Shown one piece after another: positions 16,289 to 22,138 of a stretch of 26,829 nt of DNA. Position 1 is the stretch's first letter, and each line of letters begins with the position of its first letter. The stretch comes from a virus: positions 1 to 26,829 of the IMG/VR virus record IMGVR_UViG_3300017991_000084. One strand, given 5' to 3'. Under the pieces are notes generated by a model. The model worked only from the letters and a program-made list of their open reading frames with translations, made no database searches and was not told where the DNA came from. The position numbers were made by a program, and so were the translations under genes.

Positions 16289-17173
16289 CTATTTGGAATT
16301 CATGAGCATGTCGTACAACGGACGATGCTCCTCAACGATCTTCTCTCTCAAACCTTCCACCTCGATCCAAGCCAGCTCCGAAATATCATCATCCGGCAAG
16401 GGTCTGCCAAACATGTGCTTGGCCTGGAAAAAGGCTGTCACTGTGCCATCCAGCTCCCGACGATACCGCCAGTCATCGATAGGACAGCTGCCCACATACT
16501 GAGGATCTGTGATCTCGATATGGGCCTCTTCCGCGACCTCCCTGCGACATGTTGCTTCCAAGGATTCCCCAGGACTGACGAAACCACCGATGAAACGATA
16601 CAGCTGCTCATTGGGCTTCTTCGCCACCAGAAGATGAGTACACGCCTCATTCCAGATAGCCACGTCCACTGTGGGGAATGTTGTCGGATGCCGATTGTAT
16701 GCTGCCCAGACCACGCCCGCACGGAAACATGGATGTGACTTGACATGAGCGCCAAGCTTCTTCCGCACTATGGTCCCTGATTGGTACACCGACTCCTCGA
16801 TTTCTTCCGTGTCATACTTCCCTGTGTAGTGATCGATGAAGGATTCACGTCCTCCGTAGAGCACCACCGTCGCCATCGGCCCGACTAGATCTCGGATCTG
16901 CTGGTCCAGGTTCTTGCTCCACACGTCATCCGAAGGCACGTCCTTGATATACAATACGTTTACGTTCGGATACCCGTTGAGAATCATCTGCTTCCGGGAT
17001 TCAAAGTCCAGTGGGTTATTGCGCGTCACCCTCGCTGGAGATAGACCCAGAAACAGGAGCACCTTCTCGTGCTTCCGCACCACACTGTTGATCAATTGCT
17101 TGTGTCCCTCGTGCAGCTCATCCACCTGGAATCGCCCAACGAGTACACCGACTTCTGCCACTTCCTGATTCAT
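16289..17173 (-). CDS. nadM: Bifunctional NMN adenylyltransferase / Nudix hydrolase
   Basis: The start at 17173 is chosen for its AAGGAG at 6-base spacing; an in-frame ATG at 17233 lacks a comparable site. The N-terminal half is an NMNAT: GRFQVDELHEGH at 13-24 gives the nucleotide-binding HxGH, and SGTIVR at 132-137 the C-terminal ATP motif. The C-terminal half is Nudix: Gly197-x5-Glu203-x7-REVAEE, complete except that His replaces the late Gly. The NMNAT makes NAD+ from NMN and ATP. The Nudix part in such fusions cleaves ADP-ribose. It works with the adjacent Nampt. Confidence 0.93.
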   Translation of the reverse strand: MNQEVAEVGVLVGRFQVDELHEGHKQLINSVVRKHEKVLLFLGLSPARVTRNNPLDFESRKQMILNGYPNVNVLYIKDVPSDDVWSKNLDQQIRDLVGPMATVVLYGGRESFIDHYTGKYDTEEIEESVYQSGTIVRKKLGAHVKSHPCFRAGVVWAAYNRHPTTFPTVDVAIWNEACTHLLVAKKPNEQLYRFIGGFVSPGESLEATCRREVAEEAHIEITDPQYVGSCPIDDWRYRRELDGTVTAFFQAKHMFGRPLPDDDISELAWIEVEGLREKIVEEHRPLYDMLMNSK

Positions 17174-17239
17174 ACCTGTCTCCTTTCGCATCATCGCATC
17201 TAAAGAAACAATTGTAGGTCTCTTGGTCCTCATTTATTC

Positions 17240-17269
17240 CCCAGCAGGGAGGACTCCACGATGGCTGGG
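17240..17269 (-). promoter_or_regulatory. Hairpin in the leader of the NAD gene pair
   Basis: A 6-bp perfect inverted repeat (CCCAGC and GCTGGG) with an 18-base loop lies between the last tRNA and nadM, 67 bp before its start. It could be an RNA-processing site that separates tRNAs from mRNA, or a stability element. There is no U-tract. Confidence 0.35.
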
Positions 17270-17308
17270 CCAGATGTCTTCATGTCACCTACTTGGAAGA
17301 CCAACGAA

Positions 17309-17380
<72 letters not shown>

Positions 17381-17385
17381 GCTAA

Positions 17386-17460
17386 TCTGGGTGGGTGGAT
17401 TCGAACCACCGACATCTCGGTTCCAGGCCGAGTAGGCTGACCAAACTGCCCTACACCCAG
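17386..17460 (-). tRNA. tRNA-Pro-like (TGG) with C at position 33
   Basis: The cloverleaf is complete: acceptor CTGGGTG/CACCCAG, D stem GGGC/GCCT, anticodon stem CTCGG/CCGAG, T stem GGTGG/CCACC with TTCGAAT. The anticodon loop is CCTGGAA, so by position the anticodon is TGG (Pro). The base before it is C rather than the near-universal U33, and position 37 is A rather than the G usual in tRNA-Pro. Identity and function are therefore uncertain. No CCA is encoded. Confidence 0.85.
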
Positions 17461-17464
17461 TCAA

Positions 17465-17538
17465 TCTCTGTGGCTGGATTCGAACCAGCGACTTCTCGGC
17501 CCCAAACCGAGCGACATACCAAGCTTGCCTACACAGAG
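17465..17538 (-). tRNA. tRNA-Pro (TGG)
   Basis: The acceptor is CTCTGTG/CACAGAG, the anticodon stem CTCGG/CCGAG and the loop TTTGGGG, giving anticodon TGG with normal U33 and G37. The T arm is GCTGG/CCAGC with TTCGAAT. It starts with C1-G72 as bacterial tRNA-Pro does. It shares the anticodon stem with the neighbouring tRNA at 17460, so the two probably arose by duplication. No CCA is encoded. Confidence 0.92.
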
Positions 17539-17642
17539 CCTATGTATCCTTCCCGAACAAGCTCGTCCCATTTCCGTTCGACAGAAAAATGGCGATACTC
17601 GATCAAGCAGTGATCGAACCCAGCCGGATACTCAGCTGGCAC
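17529..17642 (-). CDS. Possible 37-residue ORF between tRNA genes
   Basis: A GTG-started frame fills the gap between tRNA-Trp and the second tRNA-Pro and overlaps the latter's 5' end by 10 bases. The peptide (EYPAGFDHCLIEYRHFSVER, then KWDELVREGYIGS) looks protein-like in composition. GAGGA lies just before the start but belongs to the tRNA-Trp 3' end. It may be a real small gene, a fragment of one captured between tRNAs, or chance. Confidence 0.35.
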   Translation of the reverse strand: MPAEYPAGFDHCLIEYRHFSVERKWDELVREGYIGSV

Positions 17643-17645
17643 CAA

Positions 17646-17716
17646 CAGATCCTCAAAGATTCGAACTCTGACCCTACGGGTTGGAACCGCAGATGCTACC
17701 GTTACACCAAGGACCT
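17646..17716 (-). tRNA. tRNA-Trp (CCA)
   Basis: The acceptor AGGTCCT pairs with AGGATCT including one G-T pair; the D stem is GTGT/GCAT, the anticodon stem TGCGG/CCGTA and the loop TTCCAAC, giving CCA. The T arm is CAGAG/CTTTG around TTCGAAT. The discriminator is G, as in bacterial tRNA-Trp. No CCA tail is encoded. Confidence 0.9.
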
Positions 17717-17737
17717 GTGTATTCACTTTTCAAATCA

Positions 17738-17794
17738 GAGTAACCTAATCAGCCGTCCCCAGTCCACCACTGGTCACCAACCTTTCGGTTACTC
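17738..17794 (-). ncRNA. Possible structured RNA between tRNA-Ile and tRNA-Trp
   Basis: In the 89 bases between two tRNAs, GAGTAACC and GGTTACTC form a perfect 8-bp outer helix. It encloses CCAGT-GGTGG-ACTGG, a 5-bp hairpin. Alternatively AACC-GAAA-GGTT forms a GNRA-type hairpin using one outer strand. There is no T-arm motif, so it is not a standard tRNA. It could be a degraded tRNA, a processing spacer or a small RNA. Confidence 0.35.
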
Positions 17795-17805
17795 CCTAGG
17801 TGGAA

Positions 17806-17878
17806 TCGGAACACCTGGGATCGAACCAGGAATCTCGCGGTTATCGGCCGCGCGCTCTACCAGTTGAGCCATGCTCCG
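17806..17878 (-). tRNA. tRNA-Ile (GAT) with C at position 33
   Basis: The cloverleaf reads acceptor CGGAGCA/TGTTCCG (one G-T), T8-G9, D stem GCTC/GAGC, anticodon stem CGCGG/CCGCG, loop CCGATAA, and T arm CCTGG/CCAGG with TTCGATC. The anticodon is GAT by position. Position 33 is C, not U, and the perfectly paired stem leaves no room for a shift. It is first in the tRNA cluster, right after the promoter. No CCA is encoded. Confidence 0.9.
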
Positions 17879-17886
17879 TCACATAA

Positions 17887-17915
17887 AGTATACACTCAAC
17901 TACGCATGGATGCAA
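17887..17915 (-). promoter_or_regulatory. Sigma70-like promoter for the tRNA/NAD cluster
   Basis: On the minus strand TTGCAT, a 17-base spacer and TATACT lie 9 bases before the tRNA-Ile gene. The -10 context (GTGTATACTTTATGTG) closely resembles the promoter at 25253 (GCGTATACTTTAAGTG). It points to host RNA polymerase use and probably early or middle expression of the tRNAs and the NAD genes. Confidence 0.75.
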
Positions 17916-17926
17916 GAAAAGTTCGC

Positions 17927-18334
17927 CTATTTCTCAGATTTTGCCAATAATCTATCGATTACGGGCCTCAAACGAGGAATATCATCCACTGTCTCACAGT
18001 AGACCACCGGAATCCCGGCCTCAATCGCTGCATCGATCTCACGCTTCATCCCACCTGAAATGTAACTCTCAGGGGCAAAGATCACGATGAAGTCACGCTT
18101 CTTGAGGATGATGATATCCGTCTTCAAGACCACGTCCTCAGACAGATCGTGCTCAAAGAACGCAGTCATGACAAACTCATTGTGCTCTGCTGGCACATAG
18201 AAATCCACCTCTGGGAACGCTACCCGAAGCTGCTTAGCGAACTCAATAGCCAGCTGCATGTTGGCCAGCTCATCATCCTTTGTCGCCTTTGCGCCCAACG
18301 AACCACGGATCGGATGACTCACATACACTCTCAT
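17927..18334 (-). CDS. DUF4406 / nucleoside deoxyribosyltransferase-like protein
   Basis: The start MRVYVSHPIRG at 18334 has GGAGGAG 5 bases upstream. The 135-residue protein has the fold pattern of DUF4406 and nucleoside 2-deoxyribosyltransferase-like proteins: SHPIRG after strand 1, an acidic segment DLSEDVVLKTDIII, and SGGMKREIDAAIEAGIPVVY near the end, where Glu is the usual catalytic or binding acid. The family handles N-glycosidic bonds of nucleosides or binds nucleotides. Its place among NAD- and ADP-ribose-related genes hints at a related substrate, which is inference. Confidence 0.75.
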   Translation of the reverse strand: MRVYVSHPIRGSLGAKATKDDELANMQLAIEFAKQLRVAFPEVDFYVPAEHNEFVMTAFFEHDLSEDVVLKTDIIILKKRDFIVIFAPESYISGGMKREIDAAIEAGIPVVYCETVDDIPRLRPVIDRLLAKSEK

Positions 18335-18336
18335 CG

Positions 18337-18633
18337 TCACTCCTCCTCATTCAAACAGTAGCGACACATCTCCTCAACATCACACCAGCAACATGGTCCC
18401 ACCATGGCGAAGCACTTCGGACACTCTGTAGTCGGATCGTAAGAGAAGATCTCAGCCCCACACCCATCACACAGATCATTTTCCTCAGCCTCCGCTGTGC
18501 AATCCGCACACAACATATCACCACTGAGGCACGCCGAACACAGATCGATCCCACACTCAGAGCATGACTCAGCCTCCCTCAACAGGATCTCATCTCCACA
18601 GTCATTGCAGACTGTCATCACATCGCCGTCCAT
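18337..18633 (-). CDS. Cys-rich multi-zinc-knuckle protein
   Basis: A 98-residue protein with more than a dozen Cys, arranged as CxxC pairs along its length (CNDCGDEI, CSECGIDLCSACL, CADC, CDGCGAEI, CPKCF, CCWC, CRYC). This suggests several zinc ribbons or treble clefs. GAGGAG precedes the ATG, which overlaps the upstream stop. The highly acidic intervening segments argue for protein binding rather than DNA binding. No specific family is recognised. Confidence 0.7.
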   Translation of the reverse strand: MDGDVMTVCNDCGDEILLREAESCSECGIDLCSACLSGDMLCADCTAEAEENDLCDGCGAEIFSYDPTTECPKCFAMVGPCCWCDVEEMCRYCLNEEE

Positions 18634-18878
18634 CATATCTCCTCTGTTTGAAAATGCGGATAACCGGGACCATATGTCACATCATAAGACTTGAACCCGT
18701 CTGTCACTCGAAACTGCACTGCCCCATGATTCACCATCTCTTCTGTAGTACGATCCTCTGCCATAACACCCGCACCAAGCTCCTCCAGAACCTCCACCAT
18801 CTCAGCGCGCAATTCTTTCGTATTATTCTCAAACAAGAATGGCTTTAACGCCATATGTATCATCTTCGGATCAATCAC
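18633..18878 (-). CDS. Hypothetical small protein (GTG start)
   Basis: An 81-residue protein whose GTG start at 18878 follows GGGAG and overlaps the end of the kinase gene by 8 bp. Residues 20-35 are an amphipathic helix (ELRAEMVEVLEELG) and the C-terminal half looks beta (AVQFRVTDGFKSYDVTYGPG). I do not recognise it. It is coupled on both sides within the 19.9-17.9 kb operon. Confidence 0.6.
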   Translation of the reverse strand: MIDPKMIHMALKPFLFENNTKELRAEMVEVLEELGAGVMAEDRTTEEMVNHGAVQFRVTDGFKSYDVTYGPGYPHFQTEEI

Positions 18879-19317
18879 GTTCCAACTCCCCTCTTTGCTT
18901 CTGCGCCACCTCTACCCACTCTTCCACAGAATAACCACGGCCCTCTTTCCCACGTCGCTCAGCCACCTCTTCGTCTGTCGGCAAGGGCAGGAAGTCCCAT
19001 GTCACGCGATAGGGCCTCCGTGTTTCAAATGCAAGCTGTTGTGTAAATAGAATCCGATCCTTTTTCTTCAAGAACAACACAGCATCATCCACCGCCACAT
19101 TGATCCCATGGTCCAGCCACTGTGATGTCGCCGCCAACATCACATTCCAAATCACACCTTCCGTCTTCGGATCATAGATGTATTTGTGATGGAAGATCGT
19201 CCGAAGTGCATCAGCCTCTACGATCACAGCCTCATGCTCTTCAGCCCATTTCCGGCACGCTGTAGACTTCCCGCTCGCCACAATCCCCACAGGGATGTAC
19301 AGTTCAAGGTCTTTCAT
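18871..19317 (-). CDS. P-loop kinase-like NTPase
   Basis: A 148-residue protein starting at an ATG after GGAGAAG. The Walker A motif GIVASGKST is at residues 11-19. An acidic VEADALRTIF follows at about 33-42, then NVAVDDAVLFLKKKDRI. This order (P-loop, substrate Asp/Arg, second Asp) is like small nucleotide or polynucleotide kinases of the T4 Pnk N-domain and zeta-toxin group. There is no phosphatase domain. It overlaps the NADAR gene by 4 bp, so the two are co-translated. The substrate is unknown; RNA/DNA 5' ends or a nucleotide are the main options. Confidence 0.75.
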   Translation of the reverse strand: MKDLELYIPVGIVASGKSTACRKWAEEHEAVIVEADALRTIFHHKYIYDPKTEGVIWNVMLAATSQWLDHGINVAVDDAVLFLKKKDRILFTQQLAFETRRPYRVTWDFLPLPTDEEVAERRGKEGRGYSVEEWVEVAQKQRGELERD

Positions 19318-19730
19318 CTCTTCTCCTGAATCAACAGCTCTTGGCGCACCCGCATCAAAAGCCTTCCCAGCATGTTTTCTCCGACTCCTTCACAAACACC
19401 CCAGAACGTATCTCCCCAAGTATTGTCCTCCTGGATGTACTCCTCAATCCCTTTCAACCTCTCAGCCAATTCAGGATTGTAATAGAACTTCGCGCGCAGC
19501 AAAGAGAGCATAACATGGACTTTGATCTCCTCCCAATCCTCTCTCAGAGATAACTGACCACCCAAGCGCTTTGCCTCCCCTGGAGTCTCACACTCCAGAA
19601 TGAGATCCGCATACTTCAGATTCTTCGCAGCTTGATATGCATGCTCCACAGTAGGCCAGCGCCTGCACTCCCACCGAAAAGATGCGGCATAGAAGTTACT
19701 CAAGAATGCATAGTCACCGCGAAATCTCAT
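19314..19730 (-). CDS. NADAR-family N-glycosidase
   Basis: The start MRFRGDYAFLSNFY at 19730 has GAGGAGG 8 bases upstream. The 138-residue protein is a full-length NADAR (YbiA/DUF1768) domain: LSNFY at 10-14, TVEHAYQAAK at 27-36 with the likely catalytic Glu29, VMLSLLRAKF in the middle and NTWGDTFWG near the end. NADAR enzymes act on N-glycosidic bonds of ADP-ribose-type substrates, and some remove ADP-ribose from guanine in DNA. Next to NAD-salvage genes, this suggests reversal of an ADP-ribosylating host defence, which is inference. Confidence 0.88.
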   Translation of the reverse strand: MRFRGDYAFLSNFYAASFRWECRRWPTVEHAYQAAKNLKYADLILECETPGEAKRLGGQLSLREDWEEIKVHVMLSLLRAKFYYNPELAERLKGIEEYIQEDNTWGDTFWGVCEGVGENMLGRLLMRVRQELLIQEKR

Positions 19731-19926
19731 CCCCAAGCCTCCTCAATTCCTGTATTGATCTGCGACGAATCCGCTCAGCCTCCACATAGGATGGCTCACC
19801 AAATGGATCACCGCCAGATAGTAGAGCTGCGTCAATGTGAAACATCCGTGCTATCTGACGCTCCATCTCCTCGCGTACCTCGGCCAGATTCGTTAGAAAC
19901 TCTAATGGCTTCAGCTCTTCTTGCAC
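19714..19926 (-). CDS. Hypothetical small protein (GTG start)
   Basis: A 70-residue helical, charged protein starting with GTG after GGAGG (9-base spacing). It overlaps the NADAR start by 17 bp. A short SGGDPFGEP motif at about residues 37-45 separates two helices, the second Arg-rich (EAERIRRRSIQELRRLG). I do not recognise it. Confidence 0.55.
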   Translation of the reverse strand: MQEELKPLEFLTNLAEVREEMERQIARMFHIDAALLSGGDPFGEPSYVEAERIRRRSIQELRRLGDEISR

Positions 19927-19990
19927 GATTATACACCTCCAGAGGTACTAGACCTTTGAGCACTTGAATCCACCACCATTCCCAATCCAT
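19832..19990 (-). CDS. Possible Trp-rich small ORF overlapping its neighbour
   Basis: A 52-residue frame begins at ATG 19990, with AGGAG at good spacing, shortly after tRNA-Gly. Its N-terminal half (MDWEWWWIQVLKGLVP) looks protein-like, but the C-terminal half overlaps the next gene by 95 bp and becomes low quality. It fills an otherwise empty gap. It may be real, or only a leader that couples to the GTG start. Confidence 0.3.
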   Translation of the reverse strand: MDWEWWWIQVLKGLVPLEVYNRARRAEAIRVSNESGRGTRGDGASDSTDVSH

Positions 19991-20003
19991 CGTCATCTCC
20001 TAA

Positions 20004-20078
20004 TGAGGGTGACAGGAATCGAACCTGCACCTTCTGGTTGGAAGCCAGATATGCTAGACCGTTAAACACCACACCCCC
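20004..20078 (-). tRNA. tRNA-Gly (TCC)
   Basis: The acceptor is GGGGGTG/CACCCTC with one G-T pair, the D stem GTGT/GCAT, the anticodon stem TCTGG/CCAGA and the loop CTTCCAA, giving TCC with normal U33. The T arm is GCAGG/CCTGT with TTCGATT. It stands apart from the other tRNAs and its first base is also the last base of the upstream gene's stop codon. No CCA is encoded. Confidence 0.92.
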
Positions 20079-20311
20079 TAGAACTTCACTGGATCAGTAC
20101 CTTCCCGATTCTTCCATCGGAGCACACAACCCATGCTACCCACGGTAGGAACACAGTGAATCACACCCTTGTCATCAAGGACTCGATGTGTGCTCCCACC
20201 CTTACGCAAGAACAACTTCTTCGGATTGTCAATCCGATAGATTCTACCGCCCCAGTCGTACTCACGCCACAGCTCATCTGTCAAGTCACCCACAAACATG
20301 TCCTCACTCAT
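20078..20311 (-). CDS. Hypothetical small protein
   Basis: The start MSEDMFVGDL at 20311 has AAGGAG 7 bases upstream. The 77-residue product is compact and probably beta-rich (GGRIYRIDNPKKLFLRKGG, GVIHCVPTVGSMGCVLRW). Its TAG stop shares one base with the following tRNA-Gly, so the mRNA must be cut there to free the tRNA. I do not recognise the family. Confidence 0.6.
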   Translation of the reverse strand: MSEDMFVGDLTDELWREYDWGGRIYRIDNPKKLFLRKGGSTHRVLDDKGVIHCVPTVGSMGCVLRWKNREGTDPVKF

Positions 20312-20334
20312 CCTTTTTCTCCTTTCGACAGCGC

Positions 20335-20366
20335 GGCACAGGGACGATATGAACTGTCCCTGTGCC
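20335..20366 (-). terminator. Perfect 11-bp hairpin without U-tract
   Basis: GGCACAGGGAC and GTCCCTGTGCC pair perfectly around a 10-base loop, between the genes starting at 20767 and 20311. No T-run follows on either strand. It may be a weak terminator or a processing/stability element. Its 3' side lies only about 10 bases from the next ribosome binding site. Confidence 0.45.
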
Positions 20367-20395
20367 ACCGCCTGTACTCTATCTCACACACAAAG

Positions 20396-20767
20396 TCACC
20401 TCTTTCTCTGTGACTCATCGGCCTGTCGCGCCACTGCTGCGTCTCGCTCCAAGCCCACCATCACCATCATGTAGTCCAGCTCGATCATCACCAGACGTAG
20501 ATCCCTATCGGTGGGATCTGTGCTTTCTTCCCACACACCCACGTCACTTTTCAAGAGACCGAGCCAGTTTCTGGTCTCCATAGACACCCATGGCTGCTCA
20601 AAAACCTTCTCACCCATCATCAGGATGCCCTTCTTCGCACCGAATATGCAGCACTTGTTCAGGGCTCCATTGACTTGTTCCATTTCATACGGAGAAGGAT
20701 CATGGATCACTTTCTGCGGAGCCTTATTCTCATCACCACAACTAGGGTCGATGGGTCCAAACAACAT
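20396..20767 (-). CDS. Hypothetical protein
   Basis: A 123-residue protein whose ATG overlaps the upstream stop (TGATG) with GGAGGG upstream. It contains a Cys pair (NKCCIFGAKKGILMMGEKVF) and a helical Met-rich segment (LRLVMIELDYMMVMVGLERD). No membrane segment is convincing. I do not recognise it. Confidence 0.6.
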   Translation of the reverse strand: MLFGPIDPSCGDENKAPQKVIHDPSPYEMEQVNGALNKCCIFGAKKGILMMGEKVFEQPWVSMETRNWLGLLKSDVGVWEESTDPTDRDLRLVMIELDYMMVMVGLERDAAVARQADESQRKR

Positions 20768-21063
20768 CACTTACCCTCCCACATATGATCCACACGCTCC
20801 GTCACCCGGTTCTTCTCCCGGAACACCATGTCCAGCACCTTAGCCCGATGCAAGAATGTAGCATTGTCATGCTGCCCAAGCTTCATCTGATGTGACTCCT
20901 CAGAATCCACCCCATACTCATGCAGTAGCGTGACATACTGAATAGTCAAATTCGCATTGTCCGCAATCTGCTCTGTAGACCTGATCACATCCACTAGCTT
21001 TTTTATAGAAAAGAGTAGCACAATGAACGCAACCACAATCACAACCGGCCCCAAAACTCCCAT
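20767..21063 (-). CDS. Small single-pass membrane protein
   Basis: A 98-residue protein with an N-terminal transmembrane segment at about residues 4-20 (LGPVVIVVAFIVLLFSI) and a soluble helical tail of about 75 residues. The topology fits a membrane-anchored accessory or lysis protein such as an i-spanin, but length and context are not diagnostic. It opens a run of small membrane genes. Confidence 0.6.
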   Translation of the reverse strand: MGVLGPVVIVVAFIVLLFSIKKLVDVIRSTEQIADNANLTIQYVTLLHEYGVDSEESHQMKLGQHDNATFLHRAKVLDMVFREKNRVTERVDHMWEGK

Positions 21064-21106
21064 ACTACCACTCCTACGAACTCAAACGCACGATTGTTCA
21101 CCAAAA

Positions 21107-21403
21107 TCAGCGACTACGATGAATAGTCATCAATCGGTCATGTAACGCGCGCTCCATCCGACTCATGCACCCATAGGCGATTGACGCCTTGCCCACCAGC
21201 ACCACGATGAAGCCAGGAATCATCCCCAACTCAAAGAAAACCGCCCGGATGATGCCCCACACCACCGCCGAATTGTTGACACCCCAGTTCGTGACCGCTG
21301 CCATGATGCCACCATACAACATGACATAGATGCCCAGCCAGAACACCAGACCGATCCCACCCAGGATCAGCAACAAACCAAAAATCACAGCGAACTTTCT
21401 CAT
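21107..21403 (-). CDS. Membrane protein with three hydrophobic segments
   Basis: The start MRKFAVIFG at 21403 has GGAG 8 bases upstream. The 98-residue product has hydrophobic segments at about 4-22, 24-40 and 51-72, with a basic C-terminus (SRMERALHDRLMTIHRSR). A holin-like role is possible for a protein of this size and topology but is not shown. It overlaps the upstream Zn-ribbon gene by 4 bp. Confidence 0.6.
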   Translation of the reverse strand: MRKFAVIFGLLLILGGIGLVFWLGIYVMLYGGIMAAVTNWGVNNSAVVWGIIRAVFFELGMIPGFIVVLVGKASIAYGCMSRMERALHDRLMTIHRSR

Positions 21404-21762
21404 TTTTCTTCTCCCACTGAATCGTCTTCGATTTCTCCGGGATTCCCGGAACGCTTCTCCCAACCCTCAGCCCAAGGACCATCTTCTTCCTCAGGCCCAC
21501 ATTCTGCATCGATCTTCTCCATTGTAGGACAGTGCTTCGGGATCACGAACGCCTCAAACCTGCGCCCCAACCCCTTCTCAGGCTGCTCTCGCAACGCTGG
21601 CACGAAGGTGAAATTGTTGAACCCCAACGGGATTCCACCACTGTAGACTGCCTGGAGATCATCCATGTAACGACCTCTGGCTCGCCCACAGTCGCACATC
21701 TTCCACTTCTTGTCTGTCAGACTGAAAACCCCATGACAGTGCGGACAATAGAGCAACTTCAT
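21400..21762 (-). CDS. Zn-ribbon-like hypothetical phage protein
   Basis: A 120-residue protein beginning MKLLYCPHCHGVFSL, followed by WKMCDCGRARGRYMDD. The two Cys pairs (CPHC and CDC) suggest a small zinc ribbon. The block LQAVYSGGIPLGFNNFTF is a pattern I recall from uncharacterised phage proteins. The C-terminal third is acidic and disordered. Its function is unknown. Confidence 0.65.
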   Translation of the reverse strand: MKLLYCPHCHGVFSLTDKKWKMCDCGRARGRYMDDLQAVYSGGIPLGFNNFTFVPALREQPEKGLGRRFEAFVIPKHCPTMEKIDAECGPEEEDGPWAEGWEKRSGNPGEIEDDSVGEEK

Positions 21763-21962
21763 CGGCTACTCCTCGGCTTAAACTCCCAGGTAGCGGAGAA
21801 GGTGAAGCCCTCCCACGCATCCGGATCTCCACGATACGTCTCCTGCGCCCAGCCCACAGTCACTGAGTCAGGAACCACAGTCGCCTGCTTGTCAGCCCCG
21901 ATGCCCGCACAACCACATGCACCGAGCGCCACCAGAATCAGAACACACAGCAATCGTCTCAT
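21759..21962 (-). CDS. Small lipoprotein
   Basis: The start MRRLLCVLIL at 21962 has GAGGAG 6 bases upstream. The 67-residue product has a lipoprotein signal peptide with lipobox LGAC (Cys16), and the mature part contains GWAQETYRGDPDAWEGFTFS, a pattern I recall from other phage lipoproteins. It may act as an outer-membrane spanin-like subunit or an envelope modifier. The start ATG overlaps neither neighbour, but the stop overlaps the Zn-ribbon gene. Confidence 0.65.
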   Translation of the reverse strand: MRRLLCVLILVALGACGCAGIGADKQATVVPDSVTVGWAQETYRGDPDAWEGFTFSATWEFKPRSSR

Positions 21963-21972
21963 TTCATTCTCC

Positions 21973-22137
21973 TCACACGCTGTCAGGCACGCGCCCGACA
22001 ATTACAGGATTGACTTCCACCACATCGTACTTCGCTGCGCCACCAGTGGACCCGCAATGAAAATCCCAAATCAACGGAACACGAGAAAACCACTGCACGC
22101 ACTGCAACACACCATCAGCCACCAGTCCATACCACAT
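21973..22137 (-). CDS. Small hypothetical protein, 54 residues
   Basis: A short frame starting at ATG 22137 with GGGAG 7 bases upstream and 1 base after the previous stop. It ends 10 bp before the lipoprotein start. The peptide (MWYGLVADGVLQCVQWFSR, then VPLIWDFHCGSTGG) is protein-like with a beta-like C-terminus (YDVVEVNPVIVGRVPD). Spacing and the ribosome binding site support it. I do not recognise a family. Confidence 0.6.
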   Translation of the reverse strand: MWYGLVADGVLQCVQWFSRVPLIWDFHCGSTGGAAKYDVVEVNPVIVGRVPDSV

Positions 22138-22138
22138 C

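Noticed and set aside
15560-16738. A long plus-strand frame of 392 codons.
   Set aside because: It lies antisense to two confidently identified enzymes, has no homologous motifs and no good ribosome binding site; it is a shadow of their codon bias.
17174-17233. An extended start for the NMN adenylyltransferase gene.
   Set aside because: The upstream ATG lacks a good ribosome binding site and adds 20 residues absent before the usual GRFQ start; the start at 17173 has AAGGAG.
19926-19935. A TATAAT sequence just before the 70-residue gene, considered as a promoter.
   Set aside because: It overlaps the ribosome binding site and has no -35 element at proper spacing.
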